Assembly: GCA_049520515.1 (NCBI GenBank)
Contig: JBEKPS010000006.1
Span: 124,001 to 188,000, forward strand
DNA length: 64,000 bases
Source of the DNA: JAFAMS01 sp049520515
Lineage (GTDB): Bacteria; Vulcanimicrobiota; Vulcanimicrobiia; Vulcanimicrobiales; Vulcanimicrobiaceae
Direction of reading: 5' to 3'
How positions within the stretch are numbered: the stretch's first letter is position 1; each line of letters starts with the position of its first letter. The notes beneath the pieces are model-generated. The model worked only from the letters and a program-made list of their open reading frames with translations. It ran no database searches and was not told the DNA's origin. Below are positions 42,009 through 50,423 of this stretch, one piece after another. The translations under genes and the position numbers were made by a program.

Positions 42009-42769
42009 CAGGCTTGCATCCGTTTCCAGTTGTACGTTGCGATGACGCAGCACGCAACAAAGATGCAGAACGCGAGAATCGTTTGCCCCGTGAAATCGAA
42101 GGGCAGGTACGGCGAGTCCGACGCAACGTGCGATCCAATATGTCCGTGTTGCTCGCTCAGACCGTACGCAAACGGGTTGAAGATATTGATGGCATTGAAT
42201 ATCTGCGCGAGGGGAAACGGCAGATTGATCATAGCCAGAAATTGGATAGCGAGTCCGACCGGCCAGATTAATCCGTTGGCGGCGGACAAGCGAGTCGATA
42301 ACCATGATGTCGAGACTTCGATGATGCCGTAGAGCATCAGCGGAATAACGAGCGCGCGCGCCAAGACGATTCCGTCGTCACTGCCGAATGTCAGGTGGTT
42401 CTGCGGTGGAATCGCGAGTACGAGCGAGCAAATCCCGACGATGATGCCGAATGACGCGAGGATCGTCAGGACGTCGACGATGATGTAGCTAAAAGCGATC
42501 CGTTCGCGCGAAACCGGCTTCGTCCACATGTACGCCAAATGCGCACCGTCGCGATTGAGCGTCGCGCCGACGATGCTTGCCATGATCATCGCAAAGAATC
42601 CGCCGAAAAGAAGTACGCCCTCAAACGGAACGTCCTGGCCGTTGTTCCTAATGTGAGCGTGCGGCGGCGGAAACGAGACGAAGTAACAGAAGATCGCGGC
42701 CACGAGCAACGCAAAGGCTGTGAACCAGAAGATACGAGTGCGCGCGAACAAGACCTCGACGTAGTACAT
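42008..42769 (-). CDS. ABC-2 type permease (first copy)
   Basis: 253-residue protein with about six helices, same length and topology as the next gene, from which it has diverged. FCYFVSFPPPHAHIRNNG forms an outer loop. One-base overlaps on both sides (TGATG) with the ATPase gene and the second permease. Expected to form the membrane part of a heterodimeric exporter. Confidence 0.75.
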   Translation of the reverse strand: MYYVEVLFARTRIFWFTAFALLVAAIFCYFVSFPPPHAHIRNNGQDVPFEGVLLFGGFFAMIMASIVGATLNRDGAHLAYMWTKPVSRERIAFSYIIVDVLTILASFGIIVGICSLVLAIPPQNHLTFGSDDGIVLARALVIPLMLYGIIEVSTSWLSTRLSAANGLIWPVGLAIQFLAMINLPFPLAQIFNAINIFNPFAYGLSEQHGHIGSHVASDSPYLPFDFTGQTILAFCIFVACCVIATYNWKRMQA

Positions 42770-43659
42770 CAGCTCTTCTCCGAGACGACGTCCAAGAAGA
42801 TGTCTTCCAGATTCCGATCGACGATGCGAATGCTGGTCGGATTGTACGGTGCGAGCCGCTGCGCGATCTCGCCATCGTCGTGCTTGACGCTGATGCGCAC
42901 CATGTTGCCGGCTTGCTCGACGCGGCGCACGACTTCGACGCGAAGCGCCCCGTTGAGATCCGGAATCGCGGACGCGAAGGTCGCCTCGATGATTTTCTCT
43001 TCTCCCTTGAGCGAGTCGACGTTGTTGTAGAGGAGCAGGCGGCCGCCGCGCATGATCGCGACGTGATCGGCTGCACGTTCGACTTGGCCGACTTGATGTG
43101 ACGAGAACAGCACAGTGCCACCCTCGGCCGCGGCGTCGATCATGAGATCGAGGACGACGCGCTGAAAAACCGGGTCGAGACCGCTCGACGGTTCGTCGAG
43201 GACGAGGACGCGCGGCTTGCTGGCGAGTGCGAGCACAAGTGCCAGCGCGGTCTTCTGCCCCTTGGAAAGTTTCTTGACACGCTTGCGGCGATCGAGGCCG
43301 AACACGCCGAGAAGCTCTTCTGCCCGGGCTTGATCGTGACGCGGTTGTGCGCGCCGATTCAGCTCGATGTGTTGTGCGACGGTCAGCTCGCCGAAGAGCG
43401 CGTCGGTTTCGGGTACGTAGGAAAGTGTCTCGAAGGTGCTCGACGTGACGGGCGCGCCGTTGATCGTGACGCTTCCGGACGTCGGCCGCAAGAAGCCGAG
43501 CAGCGTTTTCATCGCGGTCGTCTTTCCGGCGCCGTTTGGACCAAGCAAACCACAGATCGAGCCTGCCTCGATGTGCAACGTCAGGTCGTGGACCGCTTCA
43601 AAATTTCTGTATCGCTTCGTTAAATTGTCGAATGCGATTGCGGGCGGTGCTTGGATCAT
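42769..43659 (-). CDS. ABC transporter ATP-binding protein
   Basis: 296-residue ATPase. Walker A GPNGAGKTT near 39-47, the signature KLSKGQKTALALVLA, Walker B VLVLDEPSSGLDP, and H-loop SSHQVGQVERAA are all intact, so it is an active ATPase of the CcmA/YtrB-like exporter group. Extended C-terminal region (about 215-296). Overlaps the GntR gene by four bases and the permease by one. Powers the two permeases. Confidence 0.92.
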   Translation of the reverse strand: MIQAPPAIAFDNLTKRYRNFEAVHDLTLHIEAGSICGLLGPNGAGKTTAMKTLLGFLRPTSGSVTINGAPVTSSTFETLSYVPETDALFGELTVAQHIELNRRAQPRHDQARAEELLGVFGLDRRKRVKKLSKGQKTALALVLALASKPRVLVLDEPSSGLDPVFQRVVLDLMIDAAAEGGTVLFSSHQVGQVERAADHVAIMRGGRLLLYNNVDSLKGEEKIIEATFASAIPDLNGALRVEVVRRVEQAGNMVRISVKHDDGEIAQRLAPYNPTSIRIVDRNLEDIFLDVVSEKS

Positions 43660-44051
43660 GACTCCTCTCCGGGGTACCAGCGTGAAAGAGCGCGAGTGAA
43701 GAGACGGCGGACCTCGTTACTATCGAGGCCAAGGCCTTTGGCAGTTCGGATGGCATTGTCGAGGGCGGGTTCCGCGACGTCAGAGCGCAGCTCCGACGAA
43801 GCCGTGCCGTTGTTGCGGACGAAAGATCCGCGACCGGGGCTCGTCTCGATGACGCCGTCGCGTTCAAGGTCCCGGTAAGCCCGCGCCACGGTGTTCGGGT
43901 TGACCGTAAGCTCGAGTGCGAGAGCCTTGACCGTGGGGAGCTGCTCGCCGGAGGCGAGGGTCCCCAATGCGACGCCGCGCTTCACTTGTTCGATCAATTG
44001 GAGGTAGATCGGAACTCCGGAGCGCGGGTCGACAGTGAATATTGCAGCCAA
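43656..44051 (-). CDS. GntR family repressor (YtrA type)
   Basis: 131-residue regulator with N-terminal GntR winged helix (PIYLQLIEQVKRGVALGTLASGEQLPTVKALALELTVNPNTVARAYRDLERDGVIETSPGRGSFV in order) and a short helical C-terminal tail, the YtrA subfamily without large effector domain. Start TTG at 44051, four bases after the stop of a 34-codon leader gene. It precedes its own ABC operon, and the perfect palindrome at 44183-44200 is the obvious operator, so autoregulation is expected. Effector unknown, often cell-wall antibiotics in YtrA systems. Confidence 0.9.
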   Translation of the reverse strand: MAAIFTVDPRSGVPIYLQLIEQVKRGVALGTLASGEQLPTVKALALELTVNPNTVARAYRDLERDGVIETSPGRGSFVRNNGTASSELRSDVAEPALDNAIRTAKGLGLDSNEVRRLFTRALSRWYPGEES

Positions 44052-44055
44052 GGGG

Positions 44056-44160
44056 TTAGAGCTTCGGGCCCCAGCCTTCGAACGAGGGATTGCGGGGCGG
44101 CGGGATCATCGAGGGGCGGTTGAGTCCTGTCTGGGGGCGGTCGGGGCGGCGGACCAACAT
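44056..44160 (-). CDS. 34-residue Pro/Arg-rich leader peptide gene
   Basis: ATG at 44160 with AGGAGA five bases upstream, the best ribosome site in this locus; stop TAA at 44056, four bases before the TTG start of gntR. Product is 34 residues, begins MLVRRPDRPQ, contains MIPPPRNPS and ends GWGPKL; no membrane or signal part. It lies between the operator and the regulator gene. May be a real small protein or a leader whose translation (proline runs stall ribosomes) controls gntR by coupling. Confidence 0.55.
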   Translation of the reverse strand: MLVRRPDRPQTGLNRPSMIPPPRNPSFEGWGPKL

Positions 44161-44182
44161 GTCTTTCTCCTATCGTGCTGTC

Positions 44183-44200
44183 GTACTAGTGTGCTAGTAC
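44183..44200. promoter_or_regulatory. Perfect palindromic GntR operator candidate
   Basis: GTACTAG-TGTG-CTAGTAC, perfect 7-bp arms, 23 bases upstream of the leader gene ATG. Fits GntR YtrA-type operators, which are dyads of this size. A CAAT/TACAAT-like stretch follows. Confidence 0.75.
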
Positions 44201-44245
44201 AATAGCTCATTGACATGCCCTTGTCAACACCCTTCCGGACCGATC

Positions 44246-44602
44246 TCAGCGCAAGCCGAGCATCTGGCCAACTTGAACGTGTCGTCCCTGCGAAATCCCA
44301 AGCTCCACGACCGTTCGGGCGTTCGGCCAACTGAGCCAGACTCGGTTCGGCAGCACGCACGGCATAACGGCGATGACGACGTGCTCGCGATCGAGAAAAA
44401 TGACTTCGAGGCTCGCACGCATGCCGATCGTATGAATGGCGCTGCAATCATCGAACCAGATGCCCTCGTCGGCGGTGACGGACGTCCGCGCGAGAAAGCC
44501 CAGCGCGCGAAGCCACGGCGAACGAGCTTGCTTTACGTGGCGCGCGAGAACCTCACCGGTCGCGACGTTTTCGAGCGCGTACGTTTTCAGAAGCGACTCC
44601 AT
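44246..44602 (-). CDS. DUF192 family protein
   Basis: 118-residue small protein of DUF192. Typical layout: ARHVKQARSPWLRALGFLARTSVTADEGIWFDDCSAIHTIGMRASLEVIFLDREHVVIAVMPCVLPNRV; IHTIGMRAS is the family HTxxMxxP-like core and the C-terminal VVELGISQG completes it. ATG at 44602 overlaps the upstream prepilin peptidase by 16 bases; a longer frame to 44713 was rejected. DUF192 genes often lie near Tad loci; biochemical role unknown. Last gene of the Tad operon here. Confidence 0.85.
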   Translation of the reverse strand: MESLLKTYALENVATGEVLARHVKQARSPWLRALGFLARTSVTADEGIWFDDCSAIHTIGMRASLEVIFLDREHVVIAVMPCVLPNRVWLSWPNARTVVELGISQGRHVQVGQMLGLR

Positions 44603-45198
44603 ACAAGCGAGAGCGCGAATGCAGCGACGAGATAAGGCGCGAACGCGATCGGCCGATGGGTTCGTCCGCGTATAAGCGCGATGAGGCCGGCAGCCAAACA
44701 GGCGGCGAGGCACGAGAGTACGGCGGCATCAAGTCCAAGAACCGCGCCGCCCAGAGCGGCGAGCTTCACATCCCCCCATCCCATTCCGCGACCTTGCGAA
44801 ACAAGCGCGGTGATCCCGAATGCGACCGCGACAATCGCGCACGACGCGATCGCCCACCACTCGTGAGAGATGAGCGCCACGGGGATAACGATCGCCAGTG
44901 GTCCGAGCGTGAAAACATCCGGCACGATTCCGCGGCGAACGTCACTGTACCAAATCGCTGCGAGCGAGCCGCACAAGATCACAGCGACGCCGGTTTGCGC
45001 AAGGTCGAGGTTCCCCCCTGAAACGAGGGCGCCGAACGCTCCCGCAAAGGCGAGCAACAACGGGACGGATACGCGCCCGGGCGGCGGTCCGTCCGCAAAC
45101 GGCGTGCGGCTCTTGCAAATACGTGCTGCAATTGCTATTCCGAGCGCGGCAGACGCCGTGCACACACCCGCATCAGTGACGGCACCGAGTGCGTTCAT
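44587..45198 (-). CDS. Prepilin peptidase, TadV/CpaA type (A24), second copy
   Basis: 203-residue aspartic membrane peptidase with about six helices. Catalytic Asp pair: Asp in WYSDVRRGIVPD and Asp in GMGWGDVKLAAL. Removes the leader of Flp prepilins at the inner face of the membrane. Overlaps tadC by four bases. A second peptidase is encoded at 50424-50963, so this copy may process the TadE-like pseudopilins. Confidence 0.86.
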   Translation of the reverse strand: MNALGAVTDAGVCTASAALGIAIAARICKSRTPFADGPPPGRVSVPLLLAFAGAFGALVSGGNLDLAQTGVAVILCGSLAAIWYSDVRRGIVPDVFTLGPLAIVIPVALISHEWWAIASCAIVAVAFGITALVSQGRGMGWGDVKLAALGGAVLGLDAAVLSCLAACLAAGLIALIRGRTHRPIAFAPYLVAAFALSLVWSRF

Positions 45199-46025
45199 CG
45201 TGAAAAATAATCCGCGATGATGGCACCGAAGATGATCGTAAAGATAGCCGGGAGCATGAACAACGCCATCGGTATCGTCATTTTCACTGGCACCTGCGCG
45301 GCGAACTCTTCAGCCGACATGATGCGTCGCTCACGTCCTTCGGCCGAAAGCTCTTGCAAGACTTTTGAAAGACTGGTGCCCAGTTTTTCGGCCTGAACGA
45401 TTGAGCGCATTGCGTTTGTAACGTCGGGATTGTCGATGCGCTCTGCCATCCCGCGCAGCGCATCTGCACGGCTTCTGCCGAGTCGCATTTCCGAGAGTGC
45501 CGTTCTCAGCTCGTCACCCAAGGGGCCGTGCAAGGTCGGTGCGGCGGTCTGAAAAGCGGCGTTGATGGCTAAGCCCGCCTGGACGGTGCTGGCAAGCATG
45601 TCGAGAAAATCCGGGAACGCGCGGACGATTGCCGCTTTGCGTTTTTTCACAGCGCTATTCAACTGCATAAATGGAACGTAGGCCGCTACAGCCGAGAAGA
45701 ATGCTGCAATCTCGAATGCGGACACATTGAGATGGCGCACGATCGCGAACAAGAGAATGAGTATCCCGAACGTCGCGCCTGCGGACGTCAAGCTGCGCCT
45801 GCGCATTGCTTGCGGCTTTATCTGCCAGCCGGCTCTCGCTAAATTTGCCTGCAAGCCATGCCGCTCACGCGTCGCGACGGCGTGGTCGGGAGCTATTTGC
45901 GTCTTCTTCGTCGGTGCGACATCTCTGAGCTGTGTTGAGACATCGCGGGTTCCCGGCAAGAGGATCAGCACGAAGACGAAGATCGTCGCCGCTGCCAGTA
46001 GCGCGAGCAAACCTACCGGGATCAT
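45195..46025 (-). CDS. tadC: Tad pilus inner-membrane protein TadC
   Basis: 276-residue GspF-type protein with membrane helices at about 1-21, 81-100, 105-120 and the end (FMLPAIFTIIFGAIIADYF). LASTVQAGLAINAAFQTA is the TadC-type cytoplasmic signature. Together with TadB it makes the platform for pilus assembly. ATG at 46025 overlaps tadB by four bases; a longer frame to 46196 runs through tadB and was rejected. Confidence 0.88.
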   Translation of the reverse strand: MIPVGLLALLAAATIFVFVLILLPGTRDVSTQLRDVAPTKKTQIAPDHAVATRERHGLQANLARAGWQIKPQAMRRRSLTSAGATFGILILLFAIVRHLNVSAFEIAAFFSAVAAYVPFMQLNSAVKKRKAAIVRAFPDFLDMLASTVQAGLAINAAFQTAAPTLHGPLGDELRTALSEMRLGRSRADALRGMAERIDNPDVTNAMRSIVQAEKLGTSLSKVLQELSAEGRERRIMSAEEFAAQVPVKMTIPMALFMLPAIFTIIFGAIIADYFSR

Positions 46026-46873
46026 GGATTGAACTCCATAACTTTGTTCATGGTTATCCAGGCCGTGAGTTCCAGCCCGACTGCGATTGCCAGCGAAACT
46101 CGGCCAATCGTCGTGAACACCAACGCGTGCCCCATTTGGGGCTGCACGAGGATGATAAAACTGCCAAGCAGGATCGGCAGCGCCAAAATGACCCACGCGC
46201 TCAAACGCTGCTCGGATGTGAGCGATTGCAACTTACGCTGCAGAGTTCTGCGCGCGCGCACCGTATCCGCGACATGATGGAGCAGCCCGGCAAGATCGCC
46301 GCCGGTCTGCGCGTGGATACGAATCACCTGAGCAGCCATCGTCATCTCGCCGCTCGGCATGCGCGTCGCCAATTCATCGAACGTGTCGAGAATGCTGAAT
46401 CCGATATTCGTACGGCCTACCAGGCGCTGGAATTCATAGCGCGCCGGCTCCTCGAGATCGTGCGACATCAGGACAACCGCCTGTTGCAATCCGAGCCCAG
46501 CCTGAAGCGCGCTTGCAAGCGTGCGCAACACCATATCGAGCTGCGCAACGAACTTCTTTTGCCGACGGCCTTCCAAGAAGTTAAGGTAGAACTCTGTTTC
46601 CCAAACAGCCGCCGCCGCGGCAGCCAAGTAAAGAACTATGCCTATCAATATGGGTGGGTGGCTGACGAGCACGATCAGCGTTGTAACCGCGAGCATCGCT
46701 ACCGTAGCGCAAAGCAAGACGATTCCCGCGTTCAACTGCAGCCTCGCATGCTTTACACGGATCTCGAGACGAACAAGCAGATTCGTGAGGAATTGCGCCG
46801 GAATGTTGCCGTATGAGAAAACGAGCAACCCGACGATGCCTGCGATGCCTGCCGCAGCGAGCGCCGGATACAT
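46022..46873 (-). CDS. tadB: Tad pilus inner-membrane protein TadB
   Basis: 283-residue GspF-family protein with helices at about 1-25, 50-72, 73-92 and two near the C-terminus. QLDMVLRTLASALQAGLGLQQAV and GEMTMAAQVIRIHAQTGGDLAGLLHHVADTVR are the TadB signatures. Pairs with TadC. Eight bases after the TadZ-TadA fusion gene. Confidence 0.88.
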   Translation of the reverse strand: MYPALAAAGIAGIVGLLVFSYGNIPAQFLTNLLVRLEIRVKHARLQLNAGIVLLCATVAMLAVTTLIVLVSHPPILIGIVLYLAAAAAAVWETEFYLNFLEGRRQKKFVAQLDMVLRTLASALQAGLGLQQAVVLMSHDLEEPARYEFQRLVGRTNIGFSILDTFDELATRMPSGEMTMAAQVIRIHAQTGGDLAGLLHHVADTVRARRTLQRKLQSLTSEQRLSAWVILALPILLGSFIILVQPQMGHALVFTTIGRVSLAIAVGLELTAWITMNKVMEFNP

Positions 46874-46881
46874 CGCGGCGC

Positions 46882-48942
46882 CTACGCGACGACGGTCGGC
46901 GAGAGCCGCGCTAGGTTGAAGACTACGCCCTGCTCCTCGAAGCGTTTTATCGATTCGGGGCGCACTCCCGTGTACTCAAATTGTCCCTGAACGACTTCGT
47001 GCGAAAGCCCTTGCAATCGATACGCGAAGATCTCTTGCATCGTGATCACGTCGCCCTCCATTCCGATAACTTCATCGACGCTCATGATCTTGCGGCTGCC
47101 ATCGCGCAGACGCGACGTATGAATGATCAGATTGATCGCGCTGGCTATCTGTTCTCGAATCACGCGAATCGGAAGATCGAATCCCGCCATCATCACCATC
47201 GTCTCGATGCGAGCCAGCGTATCGCGCGAGCTGTTTGAATGAATGGTCGTCAACGAACCGTCGTGGCCCGTATTCATGGCTTGCAACATGTCGAGGGCTT
47301 CCGGACCGCGGCATTCGCCCACGATGATCCGATCGGGACGCATTCGAAGAGAGTTGCGAACGAGGTCGCGGATCCTGACCTCGCCGCGGCCCTCGATATT
47401 TGGAGGTCGCCCTTCCAGGCGCACTACGTGCTCTTGGTGGAGCTGCAGCTCCGCAGAGTCTTCGATCGAAACAATCCGTTCGGTCGCGGGAATAAAGGTC
47501 GAGAGGACGTTGAGGAACGTCGTCTTGCCGGATCCGGTCCCACCGCTTACGGCGATGTTGAGGCGAGCCTCCACGGCGGCGCGCAGAAAGTCCATCATGT
47601 CGGGCGTCACCGCGCCGAGGTGAATGAGATCGGCGACTTCGAGAGCCTTCGTACCAAAACACCGAATGGTAACGGTCGTTCCGTCGAGCGCGAGAGGCGG
47701 AATGATTGCGTTGACGCGAGAGCCGTCCGGAAGACGCGCGTCGACCATCGGTGCCGATTCGTCAACATGCCGTCCGAGCGGCGCGATGATTCGTTCGACG
47801 ATGAGGCGGAGCTGTTGTTCGTCTCGAAAGGTCTTGACGCTCAGCTCGAGCTTGCCGTTTCGCTCGATATAGATCTGTCGCGGGCCGTTGATCATTATTT
47901 CCGAGATGTCCGGACGGCCCAGCAAGCCTTCGAGCGGACCAAGACCCAACGTCTCGCTCATCACCTCGTTGACAAGCGGTTCGGCCATCTCGAGCGGGAT
48001 GCGTCCCGGTTCTTCGATCAAGAGATGACTTACGAATTCGCGCACATGTTGGCGCACTTCCGCGACCTTCGCCTCGTCCGAGCGTGACATACTGGCGGCA
48101 TCGAGCGCGCTCGCAAGGTTGGCGTGGATGCGCGCTTTGAGCTGTTCCCATGATTTGCGTTGCCCGGCGCGAGAAGGCTGCTCGGCACTTAGCTTTTCCG
48201 CTTCGAGCTGCGCGTCGCGCATCTCGTCGCGTCGCTGATCGGTACGCCGCTCCCCGATCGGAGTGTTGCTGGTGAGCAAATCGATACGGTCTTCACTCGG
48301 CGCGATCTTTCCAAGCTCGCGTGCGAGAGCAGCGACCGCTTTGCCGTGTCCACGGTCATTGCGCGGCGGAATCTCGGCGATGATTGGAAGCTCGAGAAGA
48401 CGCTCGATTTCCCCGCGCTGAACTTCGCCGTAGTGCATATCGCGCGCTTGCACGACGACAGACAAACGATTTCTCGGAACGGGGCGCAAGTGGTCCGCGC
48501 TTAGGACTCGAGCTCCTGTCGCTCCCAAGAGCGTCGGCTCCATCACGATGAGAAAACGCGCGGTGCGAGACATCAACGGCAGCAGCGCGCCCGCGTAAGG
48601 TTGAGGCGCATCGACGATGATCGTATCGACGTCGCTCAACTGCATGAGAAGGCGTTCGACACTGTCGGCCCGCAGCGCGAAGGAGGACGTAAGGCTTTCG
48701 GCCAGCTCGACAACTTTGAGGTTATCGATATTCGCGATCGGCGGAAGCCCTTCGGCTCGGAGTCCGTCGAAGGTCCGAACAGCATCCAACAGTACCGCGA
48801 TCCCGCGGCGTCCGGAAAGATCGCCATCGAAGACGGCGACGGTTCGCTCGCGACGCATCTGGCGCGCTACTGCAATACAGAGGCTGGTGGTTCCCGACCC
48901 GCCTTTCGCTCCAACAAACGCGAGAACGCGCTGGGCAGGCAC
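46882..48942 (-). CDS. TadZ-TadA fusion: MinD-like domain plus Flp pilus ATPase (CpaE-CpaF)
   Basis: 686 residues. Residues 1-215 are a MinD/CpaE-like ATPase with the deviant loop GAKGGSGTTS (11-20), the form typical of TadZ. A polar helical linker (220-290) leads to a complete CpaF/TadA secretion ATPase with N-terminal domain (about 295-430), Walker A GGTGSGKT (467-474), Asp box IEDSAELQL, Walker B RMRPDRIIVGECRGPEAL and His box MNTGHDGSLTTIHSNS. TadA powers pilus growth, TadZ localises it to a pole. GTG start at 48942 directly abuts the upstream stop. Usually two separate genes. Confidence 0.9.
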   Translation of the reverse strand: MPAQRVLAFVGAKGGSGTTSLCIAVARQMRRERTVAVFDGDLSGRRGIAVLLDAVRTFDGLRAEGLPPIANIDNLKVVELAESLTSSFALRADSVERLLMQLSDVDTIIVDAPQPYAGALLPLMSRTARFLIVMEPTLLGATGARVLSADHLRPVPRNRLSVVVQARDMHYGEVQRGEIERLLELPIIAEIPPRNDRGHGKAVAALARELGKIAPSEDRIDLLTSNTPIGERRTDQRRDEMRDAQLEAEKLSAEQPSRAGQRKSWEQLKARIHANLASALDAASMSRSDEAKVAEVRQHVREFVSHLLIEEPGRIPLEMAEPLVNEVMSETLGLGPLEGLLGRPDISEIMINGPRQIYIERNGKLELSVKTFRDEQQLRLIVERIIAPLGRHVDESAPMVDARLPDGSRVNAIIPPLALDGTTVTIRCFGTKALEVADLIHLGAVTPDMMDFLRAAVEARLNIAVSGGTGSGKTTFLNVLSTFIPATERIVSIEDSAELQLHQEHVVRLEGRPPNIEGRGEVRIRDLVRNSLRMRPDRIIVGECRGPEALDMLQAMNTGHDGSLTTIHSNSSRDTLARIETMVMMAGFDLPIRVIREQIASAINLIIHTSRLRDGSRKIMSVDEVIGMEGDVITMQEIFAYRLQGLSHEVVQGQFEYTGVRPESIKRFEEQGVVFNLARLSPTVVA

Positions 48943-49581
48943 CTAGGCGACGCCCGCAAGATCGTCGGCGAGCGTCGCGACGCTTTTCGCGTAGAGCGGA
49001 TCGGCCCGCGGAGGTATCTCGGCAAAGATCGGGACATCGAGAATGCGTTCGAGCTCCCTGCGTGTGACGTCTGCGTAACCGTTACTGCGCGATTGCACGA
49101 CGACGACGATTCGCGCCCTTGGGACTGAGCGCAGATGGTCCAATTCAATCGCTCGCGCTCCGGCCGCTCCCAGGTGGGTCGGTTCCGTCACGATGAGAAA
49201 CCGCAAGGTGCGCGAGATCAATGGATAAAGTGCGCCTGCGTACGGCTCCGGCGCGTCAACGACGATCGCGTCGACATCGTCGAGCGTGCCCGTGATACGT
49301 TCGACGGTTTCGGCGCGCAGTGAAAATGATGATGTCAAGCTTTCGGCGAGCTCGACGACTCGGAGACCGTCACAAGGAATTATCGGCGACAGACTTCTGG
49401 CTCGAAGGCTGTCGAACGTCGGCACCGCGTTCAACATGACCGCGATGCTGCGCCGTCCGACCAGTCCGCCGTCGATGAGACCGACTCTTCCGTGGCGGCG
49501 CATCTCTCGAGCGACCTCGATACACAGCGTCGATGCGCCGCATCCGCCTTTGGCTCCAACGAACGAAAACACGCGCTGCAT
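48943..49581 (-). CDS. TadZ/CpaE-like MinD-family protein (stand-alone)
   Basis: 212-residue paralogue of the N-terminal domain of the next gene. Loop GAKGGCGAST (9-18) keeps the first Lys but replaces the P-loop Lys, as often in TadZ. Shared blocks are VVELAESLTSSFSLRAETVERI, VVDAPEPYAGALYPLISRTLRFLIVTEPT and IFAEIPPR. Gene order suggests duplication of tadZ followed by fusion of one copy to tadA. It starts one base before the stop of the upstream cpaB-like gene (49582). Possible polar anchor for the pilus machine. Confidence 0.85.
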   Translation of the reverse strand: MQRVFSFVGAKGGCGASTLCIEVAREMRRHGRVGLIDGGLVGRRSIAVMLNAVPTFDSLRARSLSPIIPCDGLRVVELAESLTSSFSLRAETVERITGTLDDVDAIVVDAPEPYAGALYPLISRTLRFLIVTEPTHLGAAGARAIELDHLRSVPRARIVVVVQSRSNGYADVTRRELERILDVPIFAEIPPRADPLYAKSVATLADDLAGVA

Positions 49582-50418
49582 TTAATTCGAATCCGTGGTG
49601 CCGTCGATGACGCGTATTCCAGGCTGAACTGCGGCGGGTCGCGCGGCGGGCTGCGCGGGCGCCGGAACGGCAATCGGCACGGGAGCAGCTACCGGCGCAT
49701 TGGGCGGCGCCAGCTCGAAATGCTCGGGCGGCAGTGAATTAGCCGGCTCCTCGGGCGAGCGCAGCGCTAAACGCAGCGTCGCATTGATGTCTGCCATGGC
49801 GAGAAGATCGGCTTGCGATGGTGTTACGCCCAGAGTCGCGGTCGTCTGATTTTGCGTATCAGCGTCCGTCGGCGCCGCCACCGTATCGACGCGACTTCCT
49901 AATGCAAGAACGAGCACGCCGCGCAAGATCGTTTTCGCGGCCGGCGTTTCATCGCCGCTTCGCGGTGGAATCGCGATGACGTCGACGTGATCGCCCGGCG
50001 TGATCAACCCCGCAACTCCCCGCACGCGATCCAGCGTGATCGATACTGCCCGCATGCCCGGCTTTAACATACTGGCGAGTGCCGCATTCTTGGTTGCGAT
50101 CTCGGCCGTCGTTATGCTTGCGCCGGCGGGAATTGCAATCAGTGCATCGGCACCGACGGCTGCCGCGGGATCGACGAGCGCATCAGGATCCACATCTGAA
50201 GCGCGCCGGCTCTCGAGCTGCAGCATGTCGCGCGTTATCACGCCACGTGCCGGTATGAGACGCGAGGCTACCAAGACCGTCCGGCTTTGCCCGGTCAAAT
50301 CGATTTGATTTTGGCGCAGCGACGAAAGATAGAGCCAGACCGCAAATCCGGTCATCAGTGCAAGCAGCGCTGCGCTGATGAGCGTCAGGTTCTTCGGTTT
50401 TGCGACCGCCGCAAGCAT
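49582..50418 (-). CDS. cpaB: Pilus assembly protein CpaB/RcpC
   Basis: 278-residue periplasmic protein anchored by an N-terminal helix (about 9-30). It has a SAF domain (RTVLVASRLIPARGVITRDMLQ, 45-120) and the RcpC/CpaB block PGMRAVSITLDRVRGVAGLITPGDHVDVIAIPPR (residues 140-175). C-terminal Pro/Ala-rich tail. It supports the secretin or links it to the inner complex. ATG 50418 is five bases after the upstream peptidase stop; a longer frame to 50484 was rejected. Confidence 0.87.
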   Translation of the reverse strand: MLAAVAKPKNLTLISAALLALMTGFAVWLYLSSLRQNQIDLTGQSRTVLVASRLIPARGVITRDMLQLESRRASDVDPDALVDPAAAVGADALIAIPAGASITTAEIATKNAALASMLKPGMRAVSITLDRVRGVAGLITPGDHVDVIAIPPRSGDETPAAKTILRGVLVLALGSRVDTVAAPTDADTQNQTTATLGVTPSQADLLAMADINATLRLALRSPEEPANSLPPEHFELAPPNAPVAAPVPIAVPAPAQPAARPAAVQPGIRVIDGTTDSN

Positions 50419-50423
50419 CAGGC

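Noticed and set aside
41247..42769. Two permease genes as one broken gene
   Set aside because: Each has its own start, stop and full helix set; they are paralogues, not fragments.
48943..49581. Loss of P-loop lysine in the TadZ proteins as a sign of inactivation
   Set aside because: Altered loops such as GGxGTT or GGxGAS are common in TadZ/CpaE proteins, so this is not by itself unusual.
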